Below, in pieces: positions 1-8,956 of a stretch of 64,000 bases of DNA. The notes under the pieces were generated by a model. It did not search any database and was not told the origin of the DNA. It worked only from the letters and a program-made list of their open reading frames with translations. The number at the start of each line of letters is the position of its first letter. Positions within the stretch are counted from its first letter, which is position 1. The stretch is taken from NCBI GenBank assembly GCA_965247385.1, contig CBDFHG010000005.1:62001-126000 (forward strand), read 5' to 3'. A program made the position numbers and the translations under genes. Origin of the DNA: Thermohalobaculum sp965247385 (lineage in GTDB: Bacteria; Pseudomonadota; Alphaproteobacteria; Rhodobacterales; Rhodobacteraceae).

Positions 1-10
1 ATTCTCCCCT

Positions 11-250
11 GTGATCAAACTTGAAATCCCGACCGGGTGGCCAGGGCTGAGCTTGGAGCTATGCATAAGATATGCCCCGCCTATTTCCTGGCAGGTAGCT
101 ACTCCTGCATGGATAGAAAGGTATTTTATTCGGTGGGCAGCCCGACAGAGCGGGATGCACTGTGATCAGGGGGAATATTGGGAAATATCCTATCAAGTCA
201 ATTATGGATTTCGAACCGACCATTGCCCGCCCCAATTACTAGGACCTTAA
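11..250 (+). CDS. Hypothetical 79-aa ORF at the window edge
   Basis: An open frame of 79 codons that I do not recognise. It is richer in A+T than the genes after it and contains many aromatic residues (W, Y, F). No signal peptide, membrane segment or motif is visible, and no convincing ribosome binding site precedes the start, which lies only 10 bases from the window edge. It sits in front of IS debris, so it could be a remnant of an accessory gene or a chance frame. Low confidence that it is expressed. Confidence 0.2.
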   Translation: MIKLEIPTGWPGLSLELCIRYAPPISWQVATPAWIERYFIRWAARQSGMHCDQGEYWEISYQVNYGFRTDHCPPQLLGP

Positions 251-337
251 ACTGGGTAATTCCGTATTATTATATTCGCGCAACGATGCTTGATTGAATG
301 ACACGCTTGGAATCCACGTATTATCTCAAATTATGCC

Positions 338-448
338 TCAGAGACGGGCTGCCCGAGCTACCCGCTGCTGACCCTGCTGCGCAGTCTTCTGCTGGGTATC
401 TGGTATAAACTGTCGGACCAACAACTTGCTTCCAGTCTGGCGCGGTGA
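338..448 (+). pseudogene. IS5-family transposase N-terminal remnant
   Basis: In the frame ending at the TGA at 446-448 the translation contains YPLLTLLRSLLLGIWYKLSD followed by QQLASSLAR. This matches the pattern of the N-terminal helical region of IS5-family transposases (P-L-L-x-L-x-x-L-L-L then W-Y-x-L-S-D). No start codon or catalytic domain accompanies it. It is a short decayed fragment just left of the IS30 element. Family assignment rests on the motif pattern only. Confidence 0.5.
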
Positions 449-510
449 ACCGCCCCGGGTTTGCCGGAGGCTGTTTAGTTTGAGTCACGCCACCAAGGCG
501 GGCTCCCTAA

Positions 511-1494
511 ATTCACAAACCAAGTGCAACACTGGTATGCTCCGGAGTTGCGATGGGCAAGCACTATGACCAGTTCGATCTTGATGATCGTATCGATTGG
601 CCGCATGATGGGCCGATCGACTTCGACAATCGGCCGCGAGTTGTGGCGAAACAGCCTGCCAAAGGCCGGTTACAAGCCGGCCTCTGCGGATCGCATCGCG
701 CCTTTGCGCGACGAAGACGGCTCTCACGGATCGAGCGCCTGAGCCCGCTGGGGATCATGTCCGCGACCACCTTGCGATGGGCTGGTCGCCAGAGCAGATC
801 GCCGGCAGGCTCAGACTGGAAGGATCCGGGCACAGAGTGAGCCACGGTGAGATCTATCGCTTCATCTACCGCTGGGCCGGTGCGCCGTGAGAAGCTGTAT
901 CGCTACCTGCCTCGGGCCAAGGCGACCAGGGGCCGGCGCTGTTTCAAACGCCGGCGCGGCCCGATCCCGCGCCGCCGCTCCATTCATGAACGCGGACAAG
1001 CCATTGATACCCGAGATCAATTCGGCCATTGGGATGGCGACCTCATGCGGTTCCGCACCCAGCGAGGCAATCTTCTGACCGCCGTCGAGCGCAAGACCGG
1101 CCTGACCCTCGCCACCGGCTTGCCGCGCAAGACCGCCGAGGCCACCGCCGCCAGCCTCACCGGCCTCCTCGAAGGCCTGCCGGGGGCCGCCAGGCGCTCC
1201 ATCACCTGCGACAACGGCTTGGAGTTCGCCGAGCACAAGAAGCTGGAATGTGATCCTGGAATCCCGACCTTCTTCTGCGACCCGCACTCGCCTTGGCAGC
1301 GCGGCTCGATCGAGAACGCCAACGGCATTCTCAGGCGCGACCTGCCACGCAAGACAGAACTCGCCGACGACACCGAGCAGGACATCCAGGATATCGTCTG
1401 GGCCAACAACACAACACCCCGAAAACGCCTCGGTTTCTTAACCCCCGCCGAGGCCTTCCTGCATCAACTCAGGTGTTGCACTTGAAATGTGAAT
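511..1494 (+). mobile_element. Decayed IS30-family insertion sequence with both terminal inverted repeats
   Basis: The left end at 511-532 (ATTCACAAACCAAGTGCAAC and on) matches the reverse complement of 1472-1494 with a few mismatches, so both terminal inverted repeats survive at about the size of IS30 (roughly 1 kb). The only gene inside is a transposase broken by several frameshifts. The copy can therefore no longer move by itself, although its ends could be used in trans. Confidence 0.85.
553..1485 (+). pseudogene. IS30-family transposase, multiply frameshifted
   Basis: The N-terminal part begins MGKHYDQFDLDDRI at 553. The frame then switches around 600-640 (GRELWRNSLPKAGYKPASA), again near 700, and again between 750 and 847. 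From 847 to 1485 the last 212 codons are intact and carry the DDE core: HWDGDLM, TCDNGLEFAEH and the E of GSIENANG. Intact IS30 transposases are about 320-380 aa with an N-terminal HTH, and here the HTH region is the damaged part. It is bounded by the element's own inverted repeats. Non-functional transposase, confident in family. Confidence 0.85.
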
Positions 1495-1500
1495 CCAGCT

Positions 1501-1575
1501 AGAGCGATTTCTAGCAAAGTGAGTTCACTTTGTGACTCGGAAATCGCGGCAATTCGATGAGATAGAGCATGATCC
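1501..1575. repeat. Dispersed 75-bp repeat, copy A
   Basis: This stretch is the reverse complement of 33085-33159 with 70 of 75 positions identical by eye. It contains a short palindrome (CAAAGTGA-GT-TCACTTTG) that can fold into a hairpin. It lies immediately after the IS30 right end and just past the stop codon of the minus-strand UspA gene, so it may act as an intergenic hairpin or terminator. It is non-coding. Confidence 0.8.
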
Positions 1576-1577
1576 CG

Positions 1578-2006
1578 CTAATCGCGCACCACCAGCACCG
1601 ACTGCTTGGCATGGCGCACCACTCGGGAAGCATTCGGCCCCAGCAGGTAGTCGTGAAGCTCCGGCCGATGTGCTGCCAGCACGATCGCATCGCACTCCAG
1701 CTTGTCGGCCAAGCGCATGATTTCGTCATAGATCGAGCCATGGGCCAGATGCACCTCGCTCGCCACCTCCTCGGGAACGTGGCTAGACACCCAGGACTTG
1801 AGCTGGCCGGACATATCCATCAGCGCAGCGCCCTCGAAGTCCTTGTCGAAGTAGGAGCCGACGATCGACATGCCAAAATCCGGAAGCACCGACATCACAT
1901 GCAGCACGCCGCCACCGCTGCGCGCCAATTCGACCGCCACCGCCAGTGGCCGCTTCCAACTCGGCTCGGACGCTAGATCGATAGGCAAGAGAATTGATTT
2001 GAACAT
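1578..2006 (-). CDS. Universal stress protein (UspA family), TRAP-associated
   Basis: 142 aa, one UspA domain. The alpha/beta core starts FKSILLPIDLAS. The C-terminal nucleotide-binding segment reads AAHRPELHDYLLGPNASRVV followed by RHAKQSVLVV, the type of Usp found beside TRAP transporters (for example TeaD, which binds ATP and modulates TeaABC). The start at 2006 is preceded by GAGGGAAC. It lies 11 bp downstream of the TRAP permease on the same strand and closes the unit receptor, PLP enzyme, permease, Usp. Likely role: cytosolic regulator of that transporter (inference from family and position). Length is normal for a single-domain Usp. Confidence 0.85.
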   Translation of the reverse strand: MFKSILLPIDLASEPSWKRPLAVAVELARSGGGVLHVMSVLPDFGMSIVGSYFDKDFEGAALMDMSGQLKSWVSSHVPEEVASEVHLAHGSIYDEIMRLADKLECDAIVLAAHRPELHDYLLGPNASRVVRHAKQSVLVVRD

Positions 2007-2017
2007 GGTTCCCTCCC

Positions 2018-4654
2018 TCAGAATGCCGGTTGCGTTGCACGGCGGCGCTGCACCAGGATAAGCAACACCAAAAGCAGGAGCGCGGGCAGGAAGAACCACT
2101 CCTTCCGCATCCGGTCAGCCGCAACCTCGGCCCGCACAATCAGCACCGGCTCGTCGCCGTAGAAGTCGTACTGCTTGCTGAGCTTCTCGAAATAGGGCGA
2201 GCCGAAAGCCGGATCCTCGACCTTGAGAATTCCGTCTTCGGAAATGGTCGCCAACCCGCTCTCGCCAAGTCTGGCGGCACCGTCATCCCCTGCTGGCAAG
2301 ACCGGAACGAAGGTCGAACTGGTGATCTTCCCACTGTCGAAATCGGGGCCGGACACCACGATCCGTATCTTGCTGCCCTCCGGCAGCTTACTGGCCTGCT
2401 CGATCACGGCAGCGCCCGCGAAAAGGTTATAGGGTGCCTGGATCTGGTCGAGCCAGTAGCCGGGGCGGAACAGGGTAAAGGCCACCAGCAGCAGAACCGG
2501 CACCTCCCAGATCTTGTTGCGGGCAAAGAAATAACCCTGGGTCGCGGCGGCGAAGCACATCATCGCCACAACCGCGATCACGAAGACCATGATCCCCTGC
2601 GCCCACCCCACATCGATCAGCAGCAAATCGGTGTTGAAGATAAACAGGAATGGCAGCAGGGCGGTGCGGATATCATACATGAAGCCCTGGATGCCGGTCT
2701 TGATCGGATCGCCACGGCTGATCGCCGCCGCCGCAAACGCGGCGAGGCCCACGGGTGGCGTGTCGTCGGCGAGGATGCCGAAGTAGAACACGAACATATG
2801 CGCCGCGATCAACGGCACCACCAGGCCCGACTGGGCCCCCACAATCACGATCACCGGCGCCATCAGCGACGAGACCACGATGTAGTTCGCAGTGGTCGGC
2901 AGGCCCATGCCCAGCAGCAGACTCATCATCGCCACCAGAATCAGCATCAGTATCAGGCTGCCGCCGGAGAGGAATTCGACCAGTTCGCCCACCATCTGGT
3001 GCGCGCCGGTCAGCGAGACGGTACCGACCACGATACCGGCAGCCCCGGTGGCGACGCCGATGCCGATCATATTGCGCGAGCCCGAGATCATCCCATCGAC
3101 CCACTCGCTGATGCCGCGCCGGATGGCACCGCTCAGGGCCGCGCCGTCACCGCGCATGATCGCCTTGATCGGGTGCTGGGTCAGCGCGACGATAATCATC
3201 GAGATCGTGGCCCAGAATGCCGACAGCGCCGGCGACAGCCGCTCGACGACAATGCACCAGATCAGGATCACGATCGGCAGGATGAAATAATAGCCGGTGC
3301 GGGCAACGTCCCCGGCAACCGGCAGTTCGGTGATCGGCGCATTCGGGTCGTCGATCTCCAGATCCGGGCGCTTCGAGGCGATCCACAGCAGGAACAGATA
3401 TCCCACCGTTACACCGATGCTGACGATCAGGAAGGCCTGCTCAGGCGCCACCACCTTGATCCAGCCGATCCCGAATTTCACCGCCGTCGCCAGCGCTACG
3501 ATGGCGAGGAAGCCGGTCAGGAAGCCGATCAGTTTGTTCGCCAGCGTCAGCGTGGAGGGGGGCTTCGGCAGGCCTTTCAGGCCCATCTTCAACGCTTCGA
3601 GATGGACGATGTAAACTAGCGCGATATAGCTGACCAGCGCGGGAAGCAGGGCGATCTTGATAATTTCGGTATAAGGCACGCCGGTGAATTCGGCGATCAG
3701 GAACGCCGCCGCGCCCATCACCGGCGGAGTGAGCTGGCCGTTGGTCGATGAGGCGACCTCGATCGCGCCCGCTTTTTCCGACGAGAACCCCGTGCGCTTC
3801 ATCAGCGGGATGGTGAAGGTGCCGGTAGTGACCACGTTGGCGATCGAGGAGCCGGAGTAGAGCCCGCTCATCGCCGAGGCGACCACCGCTGCTTTCGCCG
3901 GGCCGCCGCGCAGATGGCCCAGACAGGCGAAAGCGATCTTGATGAAATAGTTGCCCGCACCCGCCTTCTCCAGGATGGCGCCGAACAGCACAAAGAGGAA
4001 GATCAGCGAGGCCGAGACGCTGAGCGCGACGCCGAACACGCCCTCGCCCTGCATCCAGAAATGCCAGGTCGCCTTATTGAATGAGGCGCCCTTCCACTGC
4101 ATCACCTCGGGCAGCCAGCGTGCGTCGCCGAAGAAAACGTAGCAGACAAAGACCGTCGCCACGAGCATCAAGGGCAGGCCGAGCGCGCGGTAGACGGCGC
4201 TTGCCAGGATCAACATGCCAATCGAGGAAACCAACAGATCGTCCGTGGTCGGCAGACCAGCGCGCAGCGCGATGGACTCGCGAAATACCACCGCGTGCAG
4301 AGAAACCACGATGCTCAGCGCGATGATTACCCAATCATACCAGGGGATCCGGTCACGCGGGCTGGTCTTGAACAGCGGGAATGCCATGGCCGCCAGCACC
4401 AGCGCGAAGGCGAAATGGATCCGCCGTGCGTCGGAGTTGGTGACAATCATCCATTTCAGTCCGGTGTTCTCGGCCATCCAGAACGGAAGGTTCGAGGCGA
4501 TGTAAAGCTGGAACACCGCCCAGATGAAGGCGATACAAAGGATCACCTTCCCCAGCACACCCGCCGGACTGCGCGCTCCGGTGTCGGCCTGGGCAACCAG
4601 ATCAGACGCAGTGGTGTCGGCAATCGGGTCGGTTCTCGGTTCTTCCGTCGACAT
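2018..4654 (-). CDS. TRAP transporter fused permease (DctQ/DctM fusion, TAXI type)
   Basis: 878 aa, highly hydrophobic, with many membrane segments. It has the layout of TRAP 4TM/12TM fusion permeases that work with TAXI receptors: an N-terminal small-subunit-like part, then the large DctM part (YSGSSIANVVTTGTFTIPLM; LLLGMGLPTTANYIVVSSLM), and a C-terminal tail with two more membrane segments around a soluble loop, as in the DUF3394 type. The start MSTEEP at 4654 is chosen because GGAGGGGAGAG lies just upstream; upstream in-frame codons overlap the neighbour's end. It should import a carboxylate or amino-acid-like solute using the sodium gradient, with the receptor at 5906-6868. The substrate cannot be read from the sequence. 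Confidence 0.93.
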   Translation of the reverse strand: MSTEEPRTDPIADTTASDLVAQADTGARSPAGVLGKVILCIAFIWAVFQLYIASNLPFWMAENTGLKWMIVTNSDARRIHFAFALVLAAMAFPLFKTSPRDRIPWYDWVIIALSIVVSLHAVVFRESIALRAGLPTTDDLLVSSIGMLILASAVYRALGLPLMLVATVFVCYVFFGDARWLPEVMQWKGASFNKATWHFWMQGEGVFGVALSVSASLIFLFVLFGAILEKAGAGNYFIKIAFACLGHLRGGPAKAAVVASAMSGLYSGSSIANVVTTGTFTIPLMKRTGFSSEKAGAIEVASSTNGQLTPPVMGAAAFLIAEFTGVPYTEIIKIALLPALVSYIALVYIVHLEALKMGLKGLPKPPSTLTLANKLIGFLTGFLAIVALATAVKFGIGWIKVVAPEQAFLIVSIGVTVGYLFLLWIASKRPDLEIDDPNAPITELPVAGDVARTGYYFILPIVILIWCIVVERLSPALSAFWATISMIIVALTQHPIKAIMRGDGAALSGAIRRGISEWVDGMISGSRNMIGIGVATGAAGIVVGTVSLTGAHQMVGELVEFLSGGSLILMLILVAMMSLLLGMGLPTTANYIVVSSLMAPVIVIVGAQSGLVVPLIAAHMFVFYFGILADDTPPVGLAAFAAAAISRGDPIKTGIQGFMYDIRTALLPFLFIFNTDLLLIDVGWAQGIMVFVIAVVAMMCFAAATQGYFFARNKIWEVPVLLLVAFTLFRPGYWLDQIQAPYNLFAGAAVIEQASKLPEGSKIRIVVSGPDFDSGKITSSTFVPVLPAGDDGAARLGESGLATISEDGILKVEDPAFGSPYFEKLSKQYDFYGDEPVLIVRAEVAADRMRKEWFFLPALLLLVLLILVQRRRATQPAF

Positions 4655-4742
4655 CGTTCTCTCCCCTCCCGCTACTCCTCGCGGCGTATTGAAAAACACT
4701 TCCACATATTTCCGGCCCGGGCGAACAATTTCCGCCCTGACC

Positions 4743-5774
4743 TTACCATCCGCAATCCTCGGCCAATGCATTGCCATAGGCAAATATTGCGGGCGTGCCC
4801 CCGGTATGCAGGAAAATCAGCGTCTCGGCCGCGCTGCCAAAGCGAGCTCGGTCAAGGAACCCCGCCATCGCCTTGCCGGAATAGACCGGGTCCAGCATCA
4901 GCGCCTCGCGCGATGCGCCCATCAGGATGGCGTCGCGGGTCGCGGTGTTGAGTTGGCCGTATCCGGGGGCGAGAAATGCGTCCGTGACCTGTATATCCGC
5001 CTCGGTGACCGGCGATGGCACGCCGAGGAGGGCTGCAATCTCGTTGCAGCGGGCCTCCAGGCGCGGCAACTGCACTACTGCCATCCGGCGCACGCAGACG
5101 CCCAGCACCGGCGCCTTGATCCCACATGCACGCAGCCCGAACAGGAACCCCGCATGGGTCGCGCCGCTGCCCGAGGGAACGACGATGGCGCTCGGTTCGA
5201 TCTCCATCTCCGCAAGTTGACCGGCAATTTCGCGTGCTGCAACCACGTAGCCCAGCGCGCCAAGAGGCGGATGCCCCGGCGCCAGGTGGATTACATATGG
5301 AGTGCGCCCCTGCGCGCGCAGCTCGGCGGAGATTTCCTCCAGCCGGGCATCGGCCCCGGCCTCGTCCTCGCCATGTTCGTAGGAATGCAGGGTCGCGCCC
5401 AGCATGCGCGCGACCAGTACGTTGCCGGACGTGCGGTAGAGTGGGTCGGTGTCCGGAACCCGATCCTCCATCTGGATGTGGCAATCCATGCCCAGCCGGG
5501 CGGCGAAGGCAGCGCAGGTACGGCAGTAATTCGATTGCACCGCACCGGTGATCAGAACCGTGTCGGCACCCTGCTGGCGGGCTTCGCCGAAGTAGAATTC
5601 AAGCTGGCGCACCTTGTTGCCACCGAAAGCAATGGGCTGGGTGTCGTCACGTTTTACGTAGAGCTTCGGTCCAGCGATCTCGCGCTCGATATTCGGCAAC
5701 CGCTCCAGCGGGGTCAGGTCGGATGCGAGGTTTATCCGGGGTAACGCGTCGAGGCTGTCAAAAACGTCAGCCAT
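4743..5774 (-). CDS. D-cysteine desulfhydrase-family PLP enzyme (alternatively L-cysteate sulfo-lyase-like)
   Basis: 343 aa, fold type II PLP enzyme of the ACC deaminase / D-cysteine desulfhydrase family. Visible signatures are YVKRDD near residue 50, the PLP-lysine region FGGNKVRQLEF, ITGAVQSNYCR, the glycine-rich phosphate loop PSGSGATHAG, and the C-terminal LDPVYSGKAMAG and FLHTGGTPAIFAY. The start at 5774 follows CAGGGGAGA. It lies between the TAXI receptor and the TRAP permease on the same strand, so its substrate is probably what the transporter imports. Known family activities are D-cysteine to pyruvate, sulfide and ammonia, and L-cysteate to pyruvate, sulfite and ammonia (CuyA of marine roseobacters). 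I cannot choose between them from sequence. Confidence 0.85.
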   Translation of the reverse strand: MADVFDSLDALPRINLASDLTPLERLPNIEREIAGPKLYVKRDDTQPIAFGGNKVRQLEFYFGEARQQGADTVLITGAVQSNYCRTCAAFAARLGMDCHIQMEDRVPDTDPLYRTSGNVLVARMLGATLHSYEHGEDEAGADARLEEISAELRAQGRTPYVIHLAPGHPPLGALGYVVAAREIAGQLAEMEIEPSAIVVPSGSGATHAGFLFGLRACGIKAPVLGVCVRRMAVVQLPRLEARCNEIAALLGVPSPVTEADIQVTDAFLAPGYGQLNTATRDAILMGASREALMLDPVYSGKAMAGFLDRARFGSAAETLIFLHTGGTPAIFAYGNALAEDCGW

Positions 5775-5905
5775 GACATTTCTCCCCTGCTGGCGCACCA
5801 TGGAACGAGATCGTCACAACCGGGCCGGTCGGGAACTGGATTTTATTGAAAATCATTCGATGGGGCTCCGGACGGGGCGACATGTGCCCCGCCCGAAAGG
5901 CCGGA

Positions 5906-6868
5906 TTACATCCAGCCGCGCTCCTTGTAGTACTTGACCGCGCCGTCATGCAGCGGGGCCGAGAGACCGTCAGAGATCATCTCCGATTCCTTCAGGTTCT
6001 TGAAGGCCGGGTGCAGGGCCTTGAACTGGTCGAAGTTATCGAACACCGCCTTGACCAGGACGTAGACGACCTCGTCCGGCACACTTGCCGAAGACACGAA
6101 GGTCGCGCCAACACCGAACGTGGTGATGTCCGGGTTGTCGCCATACATGCCCGCCGGGATGGTCGCGACCCGGTAGTACGGTGTGTCGGCGATCAGCTTC
6201 TCGATCGCCGGGCCGGTCGCATTGACCAGAACGGCGTCACAGGTCGCCAGCGATTCCTGGGTCAGGGCGGACGGGTGCCCGACGAGCCAGAAATAGGCGT
6301 CGATCTTGCCGTCGCAGATCGCCTGCGCGGTCTCGGCCGATTTCATTTCGGCGGCCAGCTTCAGATCGTCCCGGGTCCAGCCCATCGCCTCTTCCATCAC
6401 CTCCCAGGTGCCGCGCGTGCCGCTGCCGGGGTTGCCGATATTGACGCGCTTGCCCTTCAGGCCGGTCACATTCGTGATGCCCGCGTCGCCCCGTGCGATG
6501 ATGGTCACCGGCTCCGGATGCACCGAGAACACCGCGCGCAGGTCGCTAAACGGACCCGCATCGGCGAATTTCGAAGTGCCGTTATAGGCGTGGAACTGCC
6601 AGTCCGACTGGGCGACGCCGAATTCAAGCTCACCGGCCCGAATGGTGTTGATGTTGTAGATCGAGCCGCCTGTCGACTCCGCCGAGCAACGGATGCCGTG
6701 CTCCTTGCGGTTCTTGTTGACCAACCGGCAGATCGCGCCGCCGGTCGGGTAGTAGACACCGGTCACGCCGCCGGTTCCGATCGAGACGAACTGCTGCTGT
6801 GCGACGGCCGAGCCCGCAGCCATCGCAAAAGCCGCGAGGCCACCTGCCACGAAATGCTTGATCTTCAT
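5906..6868 (-). CDS. TAXI-family TRAP transporter solute receptor
   Basis: 320 aa, periplasmic. The signal peptide is clear (MKIKHFVAGGLAAFAMAAGS, cleavage likely after AVA at residue 23). The mature start QQFVSIGTGGVTGVYYPTGG is the hallmark of TAXI receptors, followed by STGGSIYNI and the G-x-P-G-SGTRGT segment near residue 150. Length is typical (about 320). The start at 6868 is preceded by AGGGAGATAAACG. It is the first gene of the minus-strand unit with the PLP enzyme and the fused TRAP permease, and is the likely determinant of substrate specificity. Confidence 0.93.
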   Translation of the reverse strand: MKIKHFVAGGLAAFAMAAGSAVAQQQFVSIGTGGVTGVYYPTGGAICRLVNKNRKEHGIRCSAESTGGSIYNINTIRAGELEFGVAQSDWQFHAYNGTSKFADAGPFSDLRAVFSVHPEPVTIIARGDAGITNVTGLKGKRVNIGNPGSGTRGTWEVMEEAMGWTRDDLKLAAEMKSAETAQAICDGKIDAYFWLVGHPSALTQESLATCDAVLVNATGPAIEKLIADTPYYRVATIPAGMYGDNPDITTFGVGATFVSSASVPDEVVYVLVKAVFDNFDQFKALHPAFKNLKESEMISDGLSAPLHDGAVKYYKERGWM

Positions 6869-7259
6869 CTTCGTTTATCTCCCTGTCTGTTTTACGAGCC
6901 GAGACAACATTCGAGCGCCGGTCCTTGAAGACCCCGGCGTGCCCCCGCCTAGCGCCATCATTGCCGGAGCCGTGCAGCGATGCAAGACCATTAACCCAAT
7001 TTGAACTCTGGCGGGACCGGCCTTAGTGCCGCCGTCGCCAGCCTTGTCGCCTTCGCCTGCCAGAATCCGGGTTCGGACATTTTGGCGTCTGCTGCCCCTG
7101 CCGCCACCCCTGCCGCGCATTACCCGCAACAAATAATCCGCATTGTCCATTTGCGACAAAACCGTTCGTTTTGGGGCCGGACACCTGTGTCCAGAACCCC
7201 GATACTCTCGGTGATTCGACACCGCGCGTGAAAAGCCGCGCCAATAAAGGATACCGCCG
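6869..7259. other. Divergent intergenic region between TAXI receptor and Rieske oxygenase
   Basis: 391 bp without a convincing gene; the open frames here have no recognisable content. It must hold the promoters for the leftward transport unit and the rightward oxygenase. A perfect 6-2-6 inverted repeat, GGACACCTGTGTCC, lies at 7179-7192, about 70 bp in front of the oxygenase start, and could be an operator. AAAGGAT at 7246-7252 is the probable ribosome binding site for the start at 7260. No regulator gene is adjacent. Confidence 0.5.
7179..7192. promoter_or_regulatory. Inverted repeat, possible operator of the Rieske oxygenase
   Basis: GGACAC-CT-GTGTCC is a perfect short dyad in the divergent spacer between the TAXI transport unit and the oxygenase. 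The position suits a regulator of either gene. No cognate regulator can be named, and a 6-bp arm can occur by chance in 391 bp. Confidence 0.25.
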
Positions 7260-8408
7260 ATGACCGTCCACGCCAGCGACCTTGCCGCCGTTACCCAGCC
7301 CGTCAGCAGCGCGCGCGGTTTGCCGAATTCGTTCTATATCGACCCGGCGGTTTTCGAGGAGGAAAAGAAGCGCGTCTTCTTTCGCAACTGGGCGGCACTT
7401 GGCTTCGTCTCCGATACCCCTGACCCGGGCGACGCGAAGCCGCTTACCTTTCTTGGCCAGCCGCTGGTCATGATCCGCGACAAGGATGGAACCCTGCGGG
7501 TTTTTCAGAATATCTGCCGCCATCGCGGAATGATTCTGATCAGCAAACCAGGCAAGATCGAACGCGCGATCCGCTGCCCCTATCACTCGTGGTGCTACGA
7601 ACTGGACGGGCGGCTGCGTACGACCCCGCATGTCGGCGGTCCCGGCACCAACCGGCACGACGCCATCAAACGCGACGAGCTTGGTCTGTTCGAGGTGCGC
7701 AGCCACGTCTGGCTGGGGATTGTCTTCGTCAATCTCGACGGCAATGCCCCTGAGTTCGAGGATTATGCCGCCGGTGCCATCGCGCGGTATGCCGATTTCG
7801 ACCGGCCGCTTTTCAAATGCGGTGACGAAGGCACCTTCACCATGGCGGTGAAGGGGAACTGGAAACTGGCAATCGAGAACGGAGCGGAGAGCTACCATCT
7901 GCCGTGGATTCATCCGGGTCTGAACAGCTATTCCCGGCTCGAGGACCACTATCATCTTGATGCCGACGGCCCTTTCTGCGGCCAGGGCACGACGGTCTAC
8001 AACCCTATGCTGACCGAGGACGGCCGGCGCTTTCCCGCGTTCGGCGGTCAGGACGAGAAATGGGCCACGGGCGCCGAATACCCGATGTTCTTCCCCAATG
8101 TGATGATCGGCCTGCAGAACGATCACACCTATGGATTCATCGTCGTTCCCGAAAGCCACGACCGCTCGCTCGAGCACGTTCAAATCTACTACACCGACCC
8201 GAAAGTTGCCGGCGAGGAATGGCGGGAAATGCGCGAGATCAATGCCCGGACCTGGCGCGCCGTGTTCGACGAGGACATCTTCGTGGTCGAGGGGATGCAG
8301 CGGGGCCGCCATGCCTCGATGTTCGATGGCGGCAAGTTCTCGCCGGTCATGGATAACCCGACCCATGATTTCCATGCCTGGATCGCCCGTCAGATGATGG
8401 CGCGATGA
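7260..8408 (+). CDS. Rieske [2Fe-2S] non-heme iron oxygenase, alpha subunit
   Basis: 382 aa. The Rieske cluster ligands are C86-x-H88 (NICRHRG) and C106-x2-H109 (RCPYHSW). The catalytic iron site follows as E-N-G-A-E-S-Y-H213-L-P-W-I-H218, with a likely third acid ligand in FDEDIFVVEG near the C-terminus. This is the architecture of aromatic-ring-hydroxylating and quaternary-amine (GbcA/CntA-like) oxygenases, which need a separate reductase; none is visible nearby. The start at 7260 has AAAGGAT upstream. It is divergent from the TRAP unit and overlaps the next small gene by four bases (ATGA). The substrate is unknown; an N-methylated amine is a reasonable guess because of the betaine-type resemblance, but it is only a guess. 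Confidence 0.9.
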   Translation: MTVHASDLAAVTQPVSSARGLPNSFYIDPAVFEEEKKRVFFRNWAALGFVSDTPDPGDAKPLTFLGQPLVMIRDKDGTLRVFQNICRHRGMILISKPGKIERAIRCPYHSWCYELDGRLRTTPHVGGPGTNRHDAIKRDELGLFEVRSHVWLGIVFVNLDGNAPEFEDYAAGAIARYADFDRPLFKCGDEGTFTMAVKGNWKLAIENGAESYHLPWIHPGLNSYSRLEDHYHLDADGPFCGQGTTVYNPMLTEDGRRFPAFGGQDEKWATGAEYPMFFPNVMIGLQNDHTYGFIVVPESHDRSLEHVQIYYTDPKVAGEEWREMREINARTWRAVFDEDIFVVEGMQRGRHASMFDGGKFSPVMDNPTHDFHAWIARQMMAR

Positions 8409-8632
8409 ACCGGGCAGCACTGGACGCGGCGCTGGTCGCGGCGCATGAGGCGGGGGACAAGCCCCGCCTCGTCTCGCTCTACACCCAGGCGGCGGATCAG
8501 GCCGAGGCTTTGGGCGACATCGACGCCTGCTGCTTTTTCCTGACCCAGGCTTATGTCTTCGCGCTGGCCTGCGGCGCGCCGGAGGCAGATTCCCTCCACG
8601 CCCGCCTGTTGACCCATGGCCGCGAGGAGTGA
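8405..8632 (+). CDS. Small helical protein coupled to the Rieske oxygenase gene
   Basis: 75 aa, start overlapping the oxygenase stop (ATGA), so translation is probably coupled. The sequence is almost all helix (ALDAALVAAHEAGDKPRLVS, then LYTQAADQAEALGDIDACC), resembling one or two tetratricopeptide-like helices. No signal peptide or metal motif apart from a CC pair near residue 42. Function unknown; the coupling suggests an accessory or assembly role for the oxygenase. Confidence 0.7.
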   Translation: MNRAALDAALVAAHEAGDKPRLVSLYTQAADQAEALGDIDACCFFLTQAYVFALACGAPEADSLHARLLTHGREE

Positions 8633-8956
8633 CCGGAATCCGCTGTCGCCCACAGCGTTGCGCCGGGATATGCGACCAGCGGCGTGTGTGGGCAAACTTG
8701 CGCACAACCCTAACATATTGAAAGACAACAGAAATCGATTCAAGGGTGAATCATGGTAAGGAAAGCGTGAATCAGATCGACCGCGAAACGCAGGTTCTTC
8801 GACATATCAAGTGGATTTGACTATATCTCCGAGCGGGGCTGCAACCAGTGGAACCCACCGTGCAATGTGCACACTCACCGCCACTGATCTCATATCCTGC
8901 AAGATGCCCTGGAAACTGGATGCCCGTGTCAAGCATGGGCATGACATCGGTATTGA
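8633..8956. other. Intergenic region with ISL3 right-end scrap and a hairpin repeat
   Basis: 324 bp without a gene. Positions 8793-8842 are 48/50 identical to 55717-55766, which is the end of an ISL3-type transposase remnant, so this is a solitary IS-end scrap. At 8918-8943 a dyad (ATGCCCGTG then CATGGGCAT) around TCAAG resembles the REP-like hairpins common between alphaproteobacterial genes. GTGAATCA occurs twice near 8745-8775. Nothing else is supported. Confidence 0.6.

Noticed and set aside
2030..3619. Long plus-strand ORF of 529 codons opposite the TRAP permease
   Set aside because: Composition rich in R, H, Q and D without any motif, typical of an antisense shadow in GC-rich DNA; the minus-strand permease is certain.
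7023..8705. 560-codon minus-strand ORF opposite the Rieske oxygenase
   Set aside because: Runs antisense through a clear oxygenase gene and its partner; no recognisable domain.
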